Assembly (NCBI GenBank): GCA_033032175.1
Contig: CM065307.1
Span: 2,356,001 to 2,420,000, forward strand
Origin: Saturnia japonica
Lineage: Eukaryota; Arthropoda; Insecta; Lepidoptera; Saturniidae
Direction of reading: 5' to 3'
Length of the DNA stretch: 64,000 nt
Part shown: positions 1 through 11,819 of the stretch, one piece after another
How the letters are laid out: the number at the start of each line of letters is the position of its first letter
How positions within the stretch are numbered: position 1 is the first letter of the stretch
The notes under the pieces: model-generated
Database searches by the model: none
Seen by the model: only the letters and a program-made list of their open reading frames with translations
Told to the model about the DNA's origin: nothing
Translations under genes and position numbers: made by a program

Positions 1-1848
1 TACATGTAATTTTGTCCAAATTTCCTAATAAGCATCTTTTATGAAGGACACTGATCACGAATATGACATTTATTTTATCAGGATTTATCTCAAAAACGAA
101 CTGATCCTTTTTTATAAAATAAGGAAACTTATGTTATTCCTTAGTTGATAGACAATAATTATTATTATGAATAATTTTAGACATATTTTTTTTTCATTCT
201 CATCCGATTTTGGTGAAATTTTGTTGACGCGAAGCATGTTCCATTCAATTATTTACTTGATATAAAAATTGCTAGATTAAAGAAATGGTTAATAATGCAA
301 GTAAAAATAAAATTCTGAAACAAAAAACATTAGTGCGTAATAAATGCATATGCGAGCCACGGGTCATCTCATATCATTTAACTTCATCTATTCTAACCTG
401 ATTTTAATATCCATACGTCAATTTGACTAGTTTATAGGGGTTTAGTTCAGGGGTGAGTTTCATTATTTACTCGTTTTAAATTGTACAATTATATCCAAGC
501 GCTTTGTTTTCTTTCATACATATACTAGCAGTTCAGCTTCGTTAGCAGAAAAGAGGATGAACAAAAAATTTGATTTTGCCATTACACGAAAGCATGACTG
601 GGTAAAGAACTCCACAAAATAAGCATCTATCAATAGATATTGTAGAAATATTGCTTCACGAATAAAAATAATAATAAAATATATACACAGCGCTGGACGT
701 CATTCTTCTCAATGAATGGATGGAGAGAATTAGCTAAACAGTACCACATCCTTAAAATACGAGACATTTTCAATAATAAGATAAGTCTACAAAGCCTTGA
801 CTGGAACATATAATTTATAAACTTACCTCACCTATTTTAAAATCTGTCCCCTGGCAACTAAGGTGTGTTCCGGCAGTTACACTTGAAAATTGCTCACTCT
901 AGATTTAGCGAGCTACCTCGATACTACATCGTCACTTAATATCAATTTACATTTACCTATAACTTCTATACTTATAATGTATTTTATAAATATCATATCT
1001 ACACTAATGACATTTTATATGTAGACGCGTAATACGCACTAAAAATAGCGCAATTAAACTATCCATACAAACTATAAATAATGCATTCAGTTATATAGTA
1101 TGCAAAAAGTGAAAGAATATGAAAGACGCTATTGTTAGAGCGAAATGAATATATATATTGAGTTGTAATGATGTGCAACCACGATACTGGATAATACGTG
1201 ACTAAAAGAATGTCAGGCTATTTTTGACTTTAATATTGCCAAAATAGAGCGCTGGTAACGCATGGTCTACACTTATAAAACATTTTAGGGCTACACCATG
1301 TAAAATTATGCCAAATTAAATTATCTGTCTGTGAAAACCAATCTAATCAAAACTAATAGAAATTTTAATATCAAGTCTCATAATAAAAAATCACTATAAA
1401 GCTTATAAAATTCCGACCTTAGACTAATTAATTCTACTAAATTAGTTCAATATTAAATTATGAACCACAGTCTACAAAATAATTTCGTATAACGAAATTT
1501 ATTAAAAATTACATTGAAGAAGGGCTCCGTAACTCCGTTAGTATTTTTTTATGGGACGTCAAAATAATGAGAAGATTACACGGTATTTTTAATAAACGCT
1601 TAGGACTTTAATAAAAATATTTAATACTGTACAAGAAAGATACTTTGATCTGTGTAGAATTATGGTAATAAAACTACAATACGTGTTATAGGTAGTTAAT
1701 CGAAGGCAGTTAGTTGTAATCGTGAATTATTCATAACAGCCCCGAAATGGCAAGAGATTTTTGCTATCATTTCAGCAAATTTCGGGTAGTGGAATAAATA
1801 TTATCTATTTAAAAGAGTAAGATTTAAGGTGTTTTAAGAAAACCACGC
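1..1848. other. AT-rich stretch, nothing recognised
   Basis: No open frame, tRNA-type box or clear repeat end beyond a possible family F trace near 1520-1570. Probably old intergenic or intronic DNA. Confidence 0.6.
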
Positions 1849-1850
1849 TA

Positions 1851-2815
1851 CGGTCTACCGGAGAGTCTACCTGTAAAGATGTACCTGCGCAGGTAGACCG
1901 GAGCGTGTATTGAAATAGACCTGTGCTGGTGCTAGCTGCAACGTGAGGGCGACCTTTTTTAACTGACCTTACTGTTAGCCTCAGGAGCCCTGTCCAAAAA
2001 CAGAGCCGCTGATAGCTTTTACAACTTTACCGGGCGTGGGGGCGAGTGCTTAAGGCACTTTAGCCGCGAAAGCGTGGGCAACATGCGCGCAAGGGTGCCA
2101 AAGTGGCCGGACCTCGGCTTGGGCTGTTGCCGCGATTGCAACTAAGTCGCGACCTGACTTATTCCCTATCCGTAAAATTCGAGCTAAACTAAAGTATACA
2201 TACATACATGTTCCTGCCTCCTGGGAGGAAGGAAGAGTACATTTTTTTATGTATTTAGTGATCTGAAAATATTTCTAAACTTGCTGGTGTAAAAAAAGAG
2301 AAAATGGTCCTTTACGTAAATACATAGGTATGTACCTGTATGATGTGCACGTATGTAATATATGTACATATTTGTGTAATGTTGTATGCAATGTCACCTA
2401 TATCGCGCAGGCGGCTGCCAGAGTCAAGGGGTTCACACCGAGGAACGGGCCTAGGCTTGAGTTGCAGCGAGAGAGGATGGGCGTAGGGGGTGTGCTGGAG
2501 CGAAATTGACCACTCGTCCTCTGCGAAGAGAACGATGGTTACGTGGGCGTTGGTGCTGGCACTCTCTGTTTGGAGGGACGGTAGAGTAATAGGCGTTTTT
2601 TTCCTCAATTTTGTCGTCGGGGTCGGTGAAGATGTTACGCGACCGGCGCTGTAAGCGGGTGGCGTTTGGGAGAGGGCGGCGGTTTTGATCAATGGATTCA
2701 CGTGATTCGACGCGGCGTCAAAATATGATCTCGAGATGTATTTTATGTATATTTCGACCGAGGGAAGTCGACCTACGTAAGCACACCTGCACAGGTCACC
2801 CACGTCGGTAGACAG
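1851..2815. mobile_element. 965-bp terminal-inverted-repeat element with TA target duplication
   Basis: The left end CGGTCTACCG (1851) and the right end CGGTAGACAG (to 2815) are inverted copies, and the similarity extends imperfectly to about 47 bp on each side (1853-1899 and the mirror at 2767-2811, both with an inner AGGT-GAC motif). TA lies immediately outside both ends (1849-1850, 2816-2817), as in Tc1/mariner-type insertions. There is no transposase; the interior is occupied by a copy of retroelement family B. Evidence is visual; the long TIR is imperfect. Confidence 0.5.
1955..2690 (-). mobile_element. Retroelement family B, copy 1
   Basis: Inverted copy of the element at 5255-5984. 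Its 3' end on the minus strand is GGTCAGTTAAAAAA (T-run 1955-1960), preceded by the GCCGCTG and CCGGTAAA-type 3' UTR motifs shared with three other copies. It contains the conserved 69-codon frame (2639-2433, minus) with one TAG. Lies inside the TA-flanked inverted-repeat element. Confidence 0.7.
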
Positions 2816-3348
2816 TACATTGTATAGTTGGTGTAAAGGATTTACTTATTATTTTCTTGTATGGTATTTTCGTCAATAATATAGTTTTAGAGTTAACCCA
2901 ATATGTGTGCAAAACTTTCCTTAGGCGAATTAAGTGCAATTAGCATTTATAATGTTAATTTACTACACTGTTAGTTAATATAACATTACTACATAATTTT
3001 CGAGATATGAAATAAAATCTAGTTTTGAATCTGGCAACGTTAGACACACGTTAAGTGCTAGAATAACTCTTGAACATCCACAGGCCTTGCAGGGTTGTCA
3101 ATTATTTTATAAATTTTATATTGTTTCACAGTGTCACTTTAAAATAATGGCGAGTGTAAATATTAATAATTTCTAGGAAATGTTCAAAAATTTATGAAGC
3201 TAACTGTAAAAAAAGAGTACGCTTATTTATCGACCATCACGAGTTATCAACCAAGATTGTATAGTACTTTAATTTTATCACAAATAAGGGCCAGCGCGCA
3301 CGTTAGAATGTGAAAAAATCACCCGTGCGCTCTAGCATTTACATTAAA

Positions 3349-3506
3349 CGCGCACGGGTGACTTTGGTCGCCGTGACTGTTTCGTCACTCTTGCCAATTT
3401 TATGGATAAAACTATTTTGTGACGTCGTAAAGTGCGTGCACCTCCGTACATATCCATAGAACTTGACAAGTGTGACGAAACAATCACGATGAGTCACCCG
3501 TGCGCG
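3349..3506. mobile_element. Small MITE with perfect 14-bp TIR, copy 1
   Basis: CGCGCACGGGTGAC at 3349 and its exact inverse GTCACCCGTGCGCG at 3493-3506. Inner similarity continues (GTGACTGTTTCGTCAC against GTGACGAAACAATCAC). An extra solo end, TCACCCGTGCGC, sits at 3319-3330, so an older element may have been hit or partly duplicated. No coding. Confidence 0.75.
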
Positions 3507-3844
3507 CTAGCATTAATAGAAGTAACAAACTACTTTTTACCTTAAGTGACATTTAATATTCGTTTATAAAAAAAAGTATTTTATAATTTTTCACTATTTT
3601 TTTTGAACTATTATTTTGTATTTGTGGTTTTATTTGAAACTAGTTTATACTCGGCTCGCGTGGACTATATAATTAATTTTTAGGTTTTTTAAATATAAAT
3701 AAAGTATAATTTTACTTAGCCTTTGTTAATTAGATGTTAAACAATAACAAGACTAATATTTTAATTTAAATATACTTATATATTTTTAAGTGTATGAAGG
3801 TTTTTTTGTTTCCTTACTAGAAAACATGTTCCGCCGGTTAAATT

Positions 3845-4030
3845 AAATACAAAAATGCTTATTGTGAGTGATCCATAGAAGATATACGTTACATAATATA
3901 AGCGTTGGCTGTTTTATAGGTGTTTTTAAGATTTACAATTATATTACAGTAAAGTAGTTTGATGTATATCTTATAGTTTACTCAGCGTAATCCATTTGAG
4001 GGCTCCAAAAGCGTTTTTTTTTTTCGAATT
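3845..4030. repeat. Family N repeat fragment
   Basis: TGCTTATTGTGAGTGATCCA, TAGAAGATATACG, TTTGATGTATATCTTATAGT and TTACTCAGCGTAATCC. Matches 58370-58540 in order. The 64-codon frame at 3982-4176 is not a gene. Confidence 0.55.
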
Positions 4031-5254
4031 GATTTACCAGTATCGTCTTTGCTTACTTCGTACGTTACTTTTTGTAATAATATATATCCTATAACCTGGT
4101 CAGATAAATTATAGTTATGAATATTAAATAAAAAAACATTTAAATCGGATAAGCGTTTCTCGCGTGAAAATAACATAAACAGATAGACAGAGAGAGATTG
4201 AGTTTTATATTATATATAGATAAATATTACTTATAATATAATCTCATGTCATTTTATTGACGTAAAAAAACTTATTTATGTAAAACAATACAATTCATAG
4301 GTAAAATATCTATATCAGGATTTATTGTAGCATGATGTACCTCATATTGGATAAAATCTATTTATGCATAAATTTATCATTAATTTCCTTGTATTATGTA
4401 CACTGAAAGTTGTAAATCTTTTTTTCAATTCAAATATCACTCAGACAGAGAAGCCAATAAAAGACTTTTAACTAAAGTAAAATGTAATAAATTTCCAAAT
4501 AATTATTGTTTTCGTTCCTTGTAACACCCACTTCAAAATATTCAAAGTAATTGGCAACACAATTCTGTTTATCTTTTTTTTTTATATATGTGCAATTTCC
4601 TTTTTAGATTACAAGTTTAACTTAAGGCGTCATTATTGTTATGTGTTTATCCCAAAACAAAGGAAACTTATTACGACTGATTATTTTATTTTATTTAATT
4701 GTTAAATATCTTTATGAATTAATAATACTCTATAAGGAAAATCTTTTCATAATCTTTGTACATTGTTTACCTTTACGAGTAATTGTGAGTGGGTATAATA
4801 AGGAGAAGCTTCGAAAAACTAAGTGAATTTTAGCAAAAATAAGCTTTTAGTTTTTAAAACTATAATAACATGGTTTCAGCTAAAATGCATACACGGCTAT
4901 GCATTGAGTGAATATAAAATTACTACACATCACGTAACACGTTCTATGGTTCATATATTGTACATTAAAAATAAAATATATCTAAACTTTTCCCCACTTT
5001 GACTCCGTTTATCATCTTTAGTAGTTTTTTTTGTTATATATAGTTCAAATACTAATAGAATAAATTCACTGTCAAAACACAATATAGCTTAAATAGCTAA
5101 CTACTTTCGGAAGAGTCAACATCGATCTAAGCATACCTCGTTGAGAGGCAAAATACGTGTCATCGATTGTGGTCGTTTCACGTCTCATCTGCAACATAGT
5201 TATTTTTTACTTGTTATTTTATAATTTGCTTAAAATTTTTAACATTTACTCCAA

Positions 5255-5984
5255 AGTACAACTCCAACTCCAAAGTACGGCCCGCGAAAGGCATTAATCC
5301 GGAACATCTTCACGGATCCGGACGACAAAGTCGAAAAAGCAAACGCGTACTATTCCATCGTCTCTCTAAACAGAGCGTGCCAGCGCCCATGCCCGCGTAA
5401 CCACCGTTCTCTCCGCAGAGGACGGACGGTCAACATCTCTCCCGCACACCCGCCACGTCCACCCTCTCTAGCGGCAACCCAAGCCAAGGTCCGTTCCTCG
5501 GTGTGAAGCCCTTGGGTCAGGCAGCCGCCCGCGCGATACAAGTGACACTATACGTGCAACACTTAGCTACCCACATACAACATTACACACGTATGAACAT
5601 ACACACGTGCACACCACACAGGTACATAGGTTCTGTAAGGGACCTTTTTTTGCGCTAGTTAGTGTAGAAAAACCTTTCCGATCACTAAATACACATACGC
5701 ATGTTTCCCTCCTTCCTCCCAGGAGGAGGGGAACATGCATATGAGTATATGTTAGTTAGCTCGAATTTGTATGAGTAGGGAAATTAGCCAGATCGCGACC
5801 TATTCGCATACGCGACGACCGCCCGAGCCGAGGTTCGGCCACTCTGGCACCTTCGTGAGGGTCGTCCAAAACTTTCGCGGCTGAGTGCCCTCTGCGCTCG
5901 CCCCCAAGTTCGGTGAAGCTGTAAAAACCGCAGCGGCTTGATGGCCCCTAAGACTAATAGTGTAGTCAGACCTAAAAAAAAAAA
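5255..5984 (+). mobile_element. Retroelement family B, copy 2
   Basis: GC-rich block ending in GTAGTCAGACCT plus an 11-base poly(A) (5974-5984). Sense is plus. It carries the conserved frame 5300-5506, then about 470 nt of 3' UTR with a CCTCCTTCCTCCCAGGAGGA palindrome (5707-5726), and the 3' motif GTGAAGCTGTAAAAACCGC. 5' truncated. A short AAAATTTTT on both sides may be the target duplication, but it is too simple to trust. Confidence 0.75.
5300..5506 (+). pseudogene. Family B conserved open frame (C-terminal end of an unrecognised ORF)
   Basis: 68 codons plus TGA: RNIFTDPDDKVEKANAYYSI at the start and SLAATQAKVRSSV at the end. Copy 1 has the same 207 nt without net indels (2639-2433 minus; KIEEKNAYYSTV, PRNHRSLRRGR). 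Most base differences between the two fall at third codon positions, which indicates that this frame was translated in the ancestor. The protein is basic in its second half and I do not recognise it. Truncated at the 5' end. Confidence 0.5.
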
Positions 5985-6599
5985 TTTTTGCCGGCCCGCC
6001 AACGTCCCTACTAAAGTTTTTTTTATAAATCCTTAACTTTAGCATTAATAGTTAAATTTAGAAAGATTTCAAAATATTTTATTTTATTTTCTGGAACCTC
6101 CTGATTTTTTTAAAGTATATTCTGGCCCCTAATGAAAAACTTTGCCAACCCCTGGCCTACCTCATAGGGTCCATTTCCGCACAAGAAAACTCCTTGTTTA
6201 AGTATGTCTTAGTAAGTTAAAAATGCCTAACTGATAATGTTTTCTAATAATAGCATGTAATGCAATCTACACTATTCTAAATTTCAATACTCCTTCCAAA
6301 ATATAGGTTCTAGTAGATAAGGTCTAATTAACTTATTTTATATATACATGACCTACAGTTTTCTCATTACCAAACGGTATGAGACTTTATTTAAATGATT
6401 GATGCAGAGGCAGCCCTAAGTAAGGATGCAAGCACTGTGAACTTCTGAAGGGCACTCGTGTTTGCCTGAGAGCCCAGTAATTCGGGTCAGCGGATGCGAA
6501 AGTTTCTATGCAGCGAAAATTTTAATTTGATTAGACTCTTACACTCATAAACTCGCACCATTCAATTAGTATCGAGTGTCCTTCTAACACATAACATCC

Positions 6600-7060
6600 T
6601 AGATAGAGGAGGTTCCATCATTTTATAAAAAAGTTATTTGTAAATTTCTCTCTACTTGGCGCAGCTCGTATCCTCCACCTTACTGAAGATTGCAGCTAAA
6701 TAACCTTGTATTGTTTTTCTGCGATATTTAAGGTTTCCAGGGTTCCTTAGGGAAGGGGGAATCTAGAGGAGTGGTTAATTCTATGCCACTATACACCTAT
6801 ACCTCTATAGAAATCGATTTGTAAATTTCTTTCTACTTAGGACAGACAACCTGACTGCTGAAGTTCCTACACCATGCAGAAAATAACGCCCGAATAATTT
6901 TGTTTTGTGTTTTTGCGATGACGTTTAGTTTCCATAGCTCCTTGGTCGGTAACGTGCCAGTGATACCTCTGGTGGTACAAGCGACCATAAGCTACGGTAA
7001 CCGCTGACCATCAGGTGGACTGTATGCTTATTTACAACCTTAATTATATAAAAAAATTGT
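6600..7060. repeat. Lepidopteran repeat ending in CTACGGTAACCGCTGACCAT
   Basis: Two phrases of the type TGAAGATTGCAGCTAAATAA and CTTGTATTGTTTTTCTGCG, then GGTACAAGCGACCATAAGCT and ACCATCAGGTGGACTGTATG. The same series is at 41640-42285 and 45760-46075. No coding. Confidence 0.5.
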
Positions 7061-7198
7061 TTATAATAATTCGGACTTGAACAATGATTCATAAATATCC
7101 ATCCTTCGACAGTTGTAATTTAATTCCATTCTCAAAGAATTATTGCAAAATTTTTTTAGGTGTTTTAATATGCTTACACAGTTGATCCTGAAAAATAA

Positions 7199-7245
7199 CC
7201 ACGAACCAAAATCATAGGATAGAATAGGATAGGATAGGATAATAT
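7199..7245. repeat. Short AGGAT-type pentamer repeat
   Basis: Several imperfect ATAGG/AGGAT units between about 7210 and 7240. Differs from the TTAGG insect telomere unit. Confidence 0.6.
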
Positions 7246-7487
7246 AAGAATAGGGTGTTTATTATTGAAATATTGACAATCTGGTAATACTATAATTGTC
7301 ATTACGATGAACTGATTTCATTTTATAAACGTTTGCTGGAGTGGAACGAGCGTTGAGTGAAAACCAGCGCATCAATTAATTGAAGTGGATCGGATAATTC
7401 GTACGCAAAATTCATTAACCGCATTCATTGTTTGAGTTCGTTTTAATCACATATCATATACATATCACCGGATAATTTTATTAATCT

Positions 7488-7904
7488 TCAGGTTATAAAT
7501 AATCTTGTCAAATTTGTAAACTGTTGGTAAATTGTGATTGGACAAAAATCATTTTTAATATTCAAAGTCATCATCATTTCAACCGAAAGATGTACACTGT
7601 GGGACATAATTTCCTCCAAAGATCGACACAACGATCGATCCTGAGCTATCTGCATCCAGGGACTTCCCGCGACCTTTACCAGTTTGTCAGTCCACCTTTT
7701 GGTGGGTCTGCTCACGCTGCCATCTGTTATACGAGCTACATGGCCCACCCATTCCACCTTAAGTCCATATATTATTAAAGCTATGTCGGTGACTCTTGTT
7801 CTTCTGTGAATTACCTCAGTTCTGATTTGATTACGTAGAGAAACTTCAAGCATAGCCTTCTCCATAGCGCTTTGAGTGATCTTGAGCTTTCTTGTGAAAC
7901 CCAT
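7488..7904 (-). pseudogene. RTE-type LINE reverse-transcriptase C-terminal fragment
   Basis: A 138-codon open frame whose peptide is characteristic of lepidopteran RTE-like elements: LKITQSAMEKAMLEVSLR, RRTRVTDIA, WVGHVARITDG, RWTDKLVKVAGSPWMQIAQDR. Compared with related copies the segment between ITDG and the GRP/TRW motif is shortened. Only the region after the polymerase domain remains; no upstream RT or endonuclease is present. The plus-strand frame 7524-7778 is its shadow. Confidence 0.85.
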
Positions 7905-8154
7905 AGTTATCGACCATATGTAAACATTGTTTTAGGTAATGTTTATTAAATTTCTGTTAATAATTCAGATCCAACATAACGTAAAAAATTCAGTTAGATA
8001 ATGAACCTACGAAAATGTTACTGTTAGATTGCAAGTTTTAGTGTCCGTTTACAATCTACCGGCAATTTACAATAGTTTATGAACTAACGTTTCGTAGAAT
8101 TATGCGGTGACATATATACATGATATGTTATTATTCTTTATAGATTCATTAGCG

Positions 8155-8384
8155 TTGGCTGTTCATTAGGTTAGTGGTCGTAAGCGCGACTGCTATGAAC
8201 GAGGTCATGGGTTCGATTCCCAGGTCGAGCAAACTGTTACTGAGTTTCTCTATGAAATTCTCAGTAGCAACTCGGAGTTTGGCTTTGTGCCCGATTAATG
8301 GCATGGCGAACTGTGGGTTTACTTTCGTAAACCATTACCTAACTCTTCGGGGATACAGGCTTGATGGTATGTTATGTTGGAATA
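8155..8384 (+). mobile_element. tRNA-derived SINE 1, copy a
   Basis: tRNA-like head with A box (TTAGTGGTCGTAAGCG region, ~8171-8186) and B box GGTTCGATTCC (8210-8220), then AACTCGGAGTTTGGCTTTGT and a GGTATGTTATGTTGG tail. Same family as 18396-18662 and 55523-55801. Confidence 0.75.
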
Positions 8385-9497
8385 CAATAGTCAAGTGAAG
8401 CTGATAGAGTCAATTCGACAATGTTGGTAACCAAACCATCATATAAATTCTCCTACCACCATACTATGGCTATATCACAGTTTTTGCTTTATTGAAACCT
8501 CAGAGTCGTTGCGGGATTCGAACTCACATTGAAGTGATATCTGAATACCGTATTAAGAAGCTTATGTTGGCTTGCGAATGTTACAGTGAAAGCCATTTAG
8601 CAGGCAGGTTGACCCGTGCGAATATTTCACGAATTATCGATATATAGTCTAGTTCCTTATGGAGATTGTTAATAGATGGCGCCTCTTGTATGTTAGTTGC
8701 TTTCACAAAACATTAATTTTATTTGAGTCTATTTTTCGTCAATAGCTGTAGCATAAGTATTTAAGTTATGTGTGAATCATTATTTTATGTATAAGTATTT
8801 TTATGTATTTTATATATCATATGTGTTGATGGACAATTAACGAAGATAATGGCGTTGCCGCAAAGAACATCCTTGAGAAATAATATATAGATATATATTA
8901 TGTTACTTACTTCCAAAATCAATGCGATGAAATAGCAAAATCAACCAATACGGCAATTTTTTTTTTTTTTGTAAATTACAAATCTCTATATTGCTATATA
9001 TATATATCTCTATATATCTCTAGGTAAATGCCTAGTTTTGTAAGCTTTTTATTACAAGAGCCATCTATTGTCATGAATTTGTATTACATAATTTATGTTG
9101 CCATACTCCGAATGACCGAGAAATAGGATGGTAATCGAACTTTTTATGGCACTCAGGTATATATATGTACCGCAATCTCGCGAAAACAAAAATTCATCGT
9201 GTAATAGTATAGTCGTAAATATCTGATCAAATCTCATTTATACAGTTTGATTCGTTTTTATGATTATTTTATGAGTAGCCTGCTTCTTTCGTTATGGATA
9301 ATAAAACATAGTTTGCGGCAGTAAAATGTTGAAGCGTTCAAAATGTCTTATGAAAGGTTTTATAAAATGGATATTATTTAATCATTTTAAAAGGAAAATA
9401 AGGCATAAAAATGTTCTAATTTTTAATGTGGGCTTAAAAAACTACAATAAGCAAAATAAATACTATTCTGATAGAAAATTTTTGTTCCTAAGTGATA

Positions 9498-9657
9498 GCG
9501 CTCAAAAGTGACATTTGTCACCGTAACGGCTTCGTCAGCCTTGCCCTATTGATATGCACGGAGGTGCGAGTAAGTTATTACGTGACAAAACAAATTTATC
9601 CATAGAATTGACACGGGTGACCAAAACAGTCACGGCGACAACGGTCACCCATGCGCA
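9498..9657. mobile_element. Small MITE, copy 2, diverged
   Basis: Same family as 3349-3506: GGCTTCGTCAGCCTTGCC left, CACGGAGGTGCGAGTAA in the middle, CAGTCACGGCGACAACGGTC right. The left TIR is eroded. Confidence 0.65.
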
Positions 9658-9862
9658 TGTACTGTAATAGGACAGAGGAATTTCTAATGATGAACTTGAT
9701 TAGCTTTCGAGACATTCAATAAAATTAAATTGGGACCTCGATGTGTCATTTCTCTTAAGTTTGCAGCGCACAAAAAATAGCATTCCATAGAGAAACACTA
9801 CGAGCTACCAGAAATTTAAACGTATTACCAAACAGATGTAGGTGTGCTCCAGCAATTTCATG

Positions 9863-10280
9863 AAAAGGGCCCCACAGACGAACAGTTGGCCAGCAGATAT
9901 TAGCTTGTCAGTTAACTATAATAGATCACACACAGTTTCTTTTGAGGCTTTGGACTGACGGCTTAAGCGAACTGCGAGTGTGTGGCTTTCGGTGACGCGA
10001 GTCTCAGTCGACAGTTATCGGCCGAACAGTCCGTAACCTCAAGCCCAAGTGAAATGCACACTTGCAGATACTGATATACTTTGTTAACTTACGATCTGCC
10101 AATTATCGCCTTTCGGAAGTCGCCTGATAATGCGTGGACCTGGACAGTTAACAGAGCCGATAATCTACCACTGCCATCAGGCAATAATCGCTTAATAAGT
10201 GGACTATACTGACCTTGGATGGAAGACAGACTGATCAGACGAAAGACTGCTGGTCAACTGTTAGTCTGTGGGGCCCTTTT
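9863..10280. mobile_element. 418-bp nonautonomous DNA transposon with ~35-bp TIR
   Basis: Left end AAAAGGGCCCCACAGACGAA then CAGTTGGCCAGCAG; right end is the inverse of AAAAGGGCCCCACAGACTAA then CAGTTGACCAGCAG. Only two mismatches in about 34 bp. The interior has no reading frame and many short repeats of the type GCCGATAA/CCAATTATCG. A target duplication could not be fixed by eye, so the superfamily is open (hAT or PIF-like are options). Confidence 0.85.
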
Positions 10281-10609
10281 GAACCAGTTCATTTAACGCG
10301 TCATCCTTGACCATGTCGTCACTTAACATTAAATGAGATTGTGTTTAAACCATTAAGTGAGCAATTCTTGTGTATATATGTAATTGGTTTCTATATAATT
10401 CATATATTTCCAAGTGTACATAAATAGTTTTTCTTTGTTTTTAAGATACCGAGCTAAGTTCGGTCTCCTAGATACTCAATATTTAAAAAAGCATTAATTT
10501 ACTACTAACGTATCTGATATTATGTCCTTTTTATGTAATCCCAAAATGATGTTTAAAAAAATTATGAGTGGTCAATTTCTCGTTCTTTATCGCAATAAAA
10601 TGCAAACAA

Positions 10610-10890
10610 TCTTTGAGTTTTTAACCGACTCCAAAAAAATAAGGAGTTATCAATTCGAATTTATATTTTTTATGATTGTTCAGTCATAACTTCTTTTGTT
10701 TACGAACCGATTCTTTTTTTCGTTGGAAAGGGGACAACCTCAAGAGAAGTCCTATTTTAATTTTATTGTCATGGGACCTTCAAATTCGAAGATGCACCAG
10801 GGAAATCCTCAAAATTTTATGGTGGGTGCATATCAATGAATTGTTGTTAAAAAGAGTGTTGCTAGATATGATGTCTGTAATATGATTTTG
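10610..10890 (+). repeat. Family D (AACCGACTTC-type) LINE-associated repeat
   Basis: TTTTTAACCGACTCCAAAAA, GTTCAGTCATAACTTCTTTT, GGGACCTTCAAATTCGAAGA. Common lepidopteran repeat; two more copies at 46490-46700 and 61796-62060. The 69-codon frame here is not a gene. Confidence 0.65.
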
Positions 10891-11344
10891 CATTTTTATA
10901 AGTAATGGCCGATATTGTATGAAGTTTTCTTGATTTTAAACTTAAACACCACATATTATATTCACAATAAATATTCTACACTAATAATATAAATAACAAT
11001 ATTTTAATAGAATACGTTAAAATTATTTAAAAGTACGATTCATAATTTCTCGGTAAATTTAAATGAGTATATGAATTCAGAATTACCTTAATACCCTGGA
11101 TATAAAATTAAATGTGCTAATCCAGTAATCTCTCGTTCGCGTGTTAACGGCCTTAGAAATCGCGCTCAGGGCGCTTGCTAAACCTACCAACTTTGAAACT
11201 AGTTACACCGTGTGGATTCCCTTAAATATATTATAATAATATAGTGTGAAGGAACAACCTCATATATGGTCATTTGATTCCGATCCTTGCATTGCTTATC
11301 TGTCTATCTATATATAAAAGGATAACTAAATGACTGACTGACAT

Positions 11345-11435
11345 CAAGTCCGGTGAAGCTGTAAAAGCCGCAGCGGCTCTGTTTTTGGATAGGGCTCTTA
11401 AGGCTATCAGTGTAGTCAGATCTAAAAAAAAAAAA
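11345..11435 (+). mobile_element. Retroelement family B, 91-bp 5'-truncated insertion
   Basis: Contains the family B 3' end GTGAAGCTGTAAAAGCCGC through GTAGTCAGATCT and a 12-13-base poly(A). Flanked by the 12-bp direct repeat ACTGACTGACAT (11333-11344 and 11436-11447). A clean, recent target-primed insertion. Confidence 0.85.
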
Positions 11436-11819
11436 ACTGACTGACATATCAACGCACAGACCAAACTACTGCGTAGGACAGGACTGTGAAAATTTTATTC
11501 GGGTTTCATTTTACAATTTAGAATGACCACTAAGGAAGGATATTTGGAAATTCATTGACTAAGTTGGTGAAAATGGGCTTGAAAATTTGTATGAAAATAT
11601 GTAATTTTACAGTAAATGATTATTAATATGATAAATATCTTTGTATACTTGAAAAAAAATTAAATTAAAAAAGTTAAACCCGATAAAGTTTGTTGCCGGT
11701 TAATATCGATGACTGGGATATTTTCTGAACCGATAGTAGTGCTATGACGTTCATAAGTACCTTCATAGGGCTTAAATTGAATAGAGCCTTATTAAATTTT
11801 GATTTTAAGATGCTTGGCT

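Larger units (their letters stand above)
2818..5254. other. AT-rich stretch around MITE copy 1
   Basis: Apart from the MITE (3349-3506) and the family N piece (3845-4030), nothing is recognisable. Short frames at 3982-4176 and 4641-4826 are AT-rich chance frames. Confidence 0.5.

Noticed and set aside
2312..2803. 163-codon open frame, minus strand
   Set aside because: It overlaps family B in a different frame from the one with conserved length, stop and third-position differences, so it is a GC-rich shadow.
7199..7245. Interstitial telomere repeat
   Set aside because: Unit is AGGAT/ATAGG, not TTAGG, and the run is short and imperfect.
8204..8226. Possible tRNA gene from a GGTTCGATTCC B box
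   Set aside because: Belongs to SINE 1, which has two further copies; no acceptor stem or anticodon arm.
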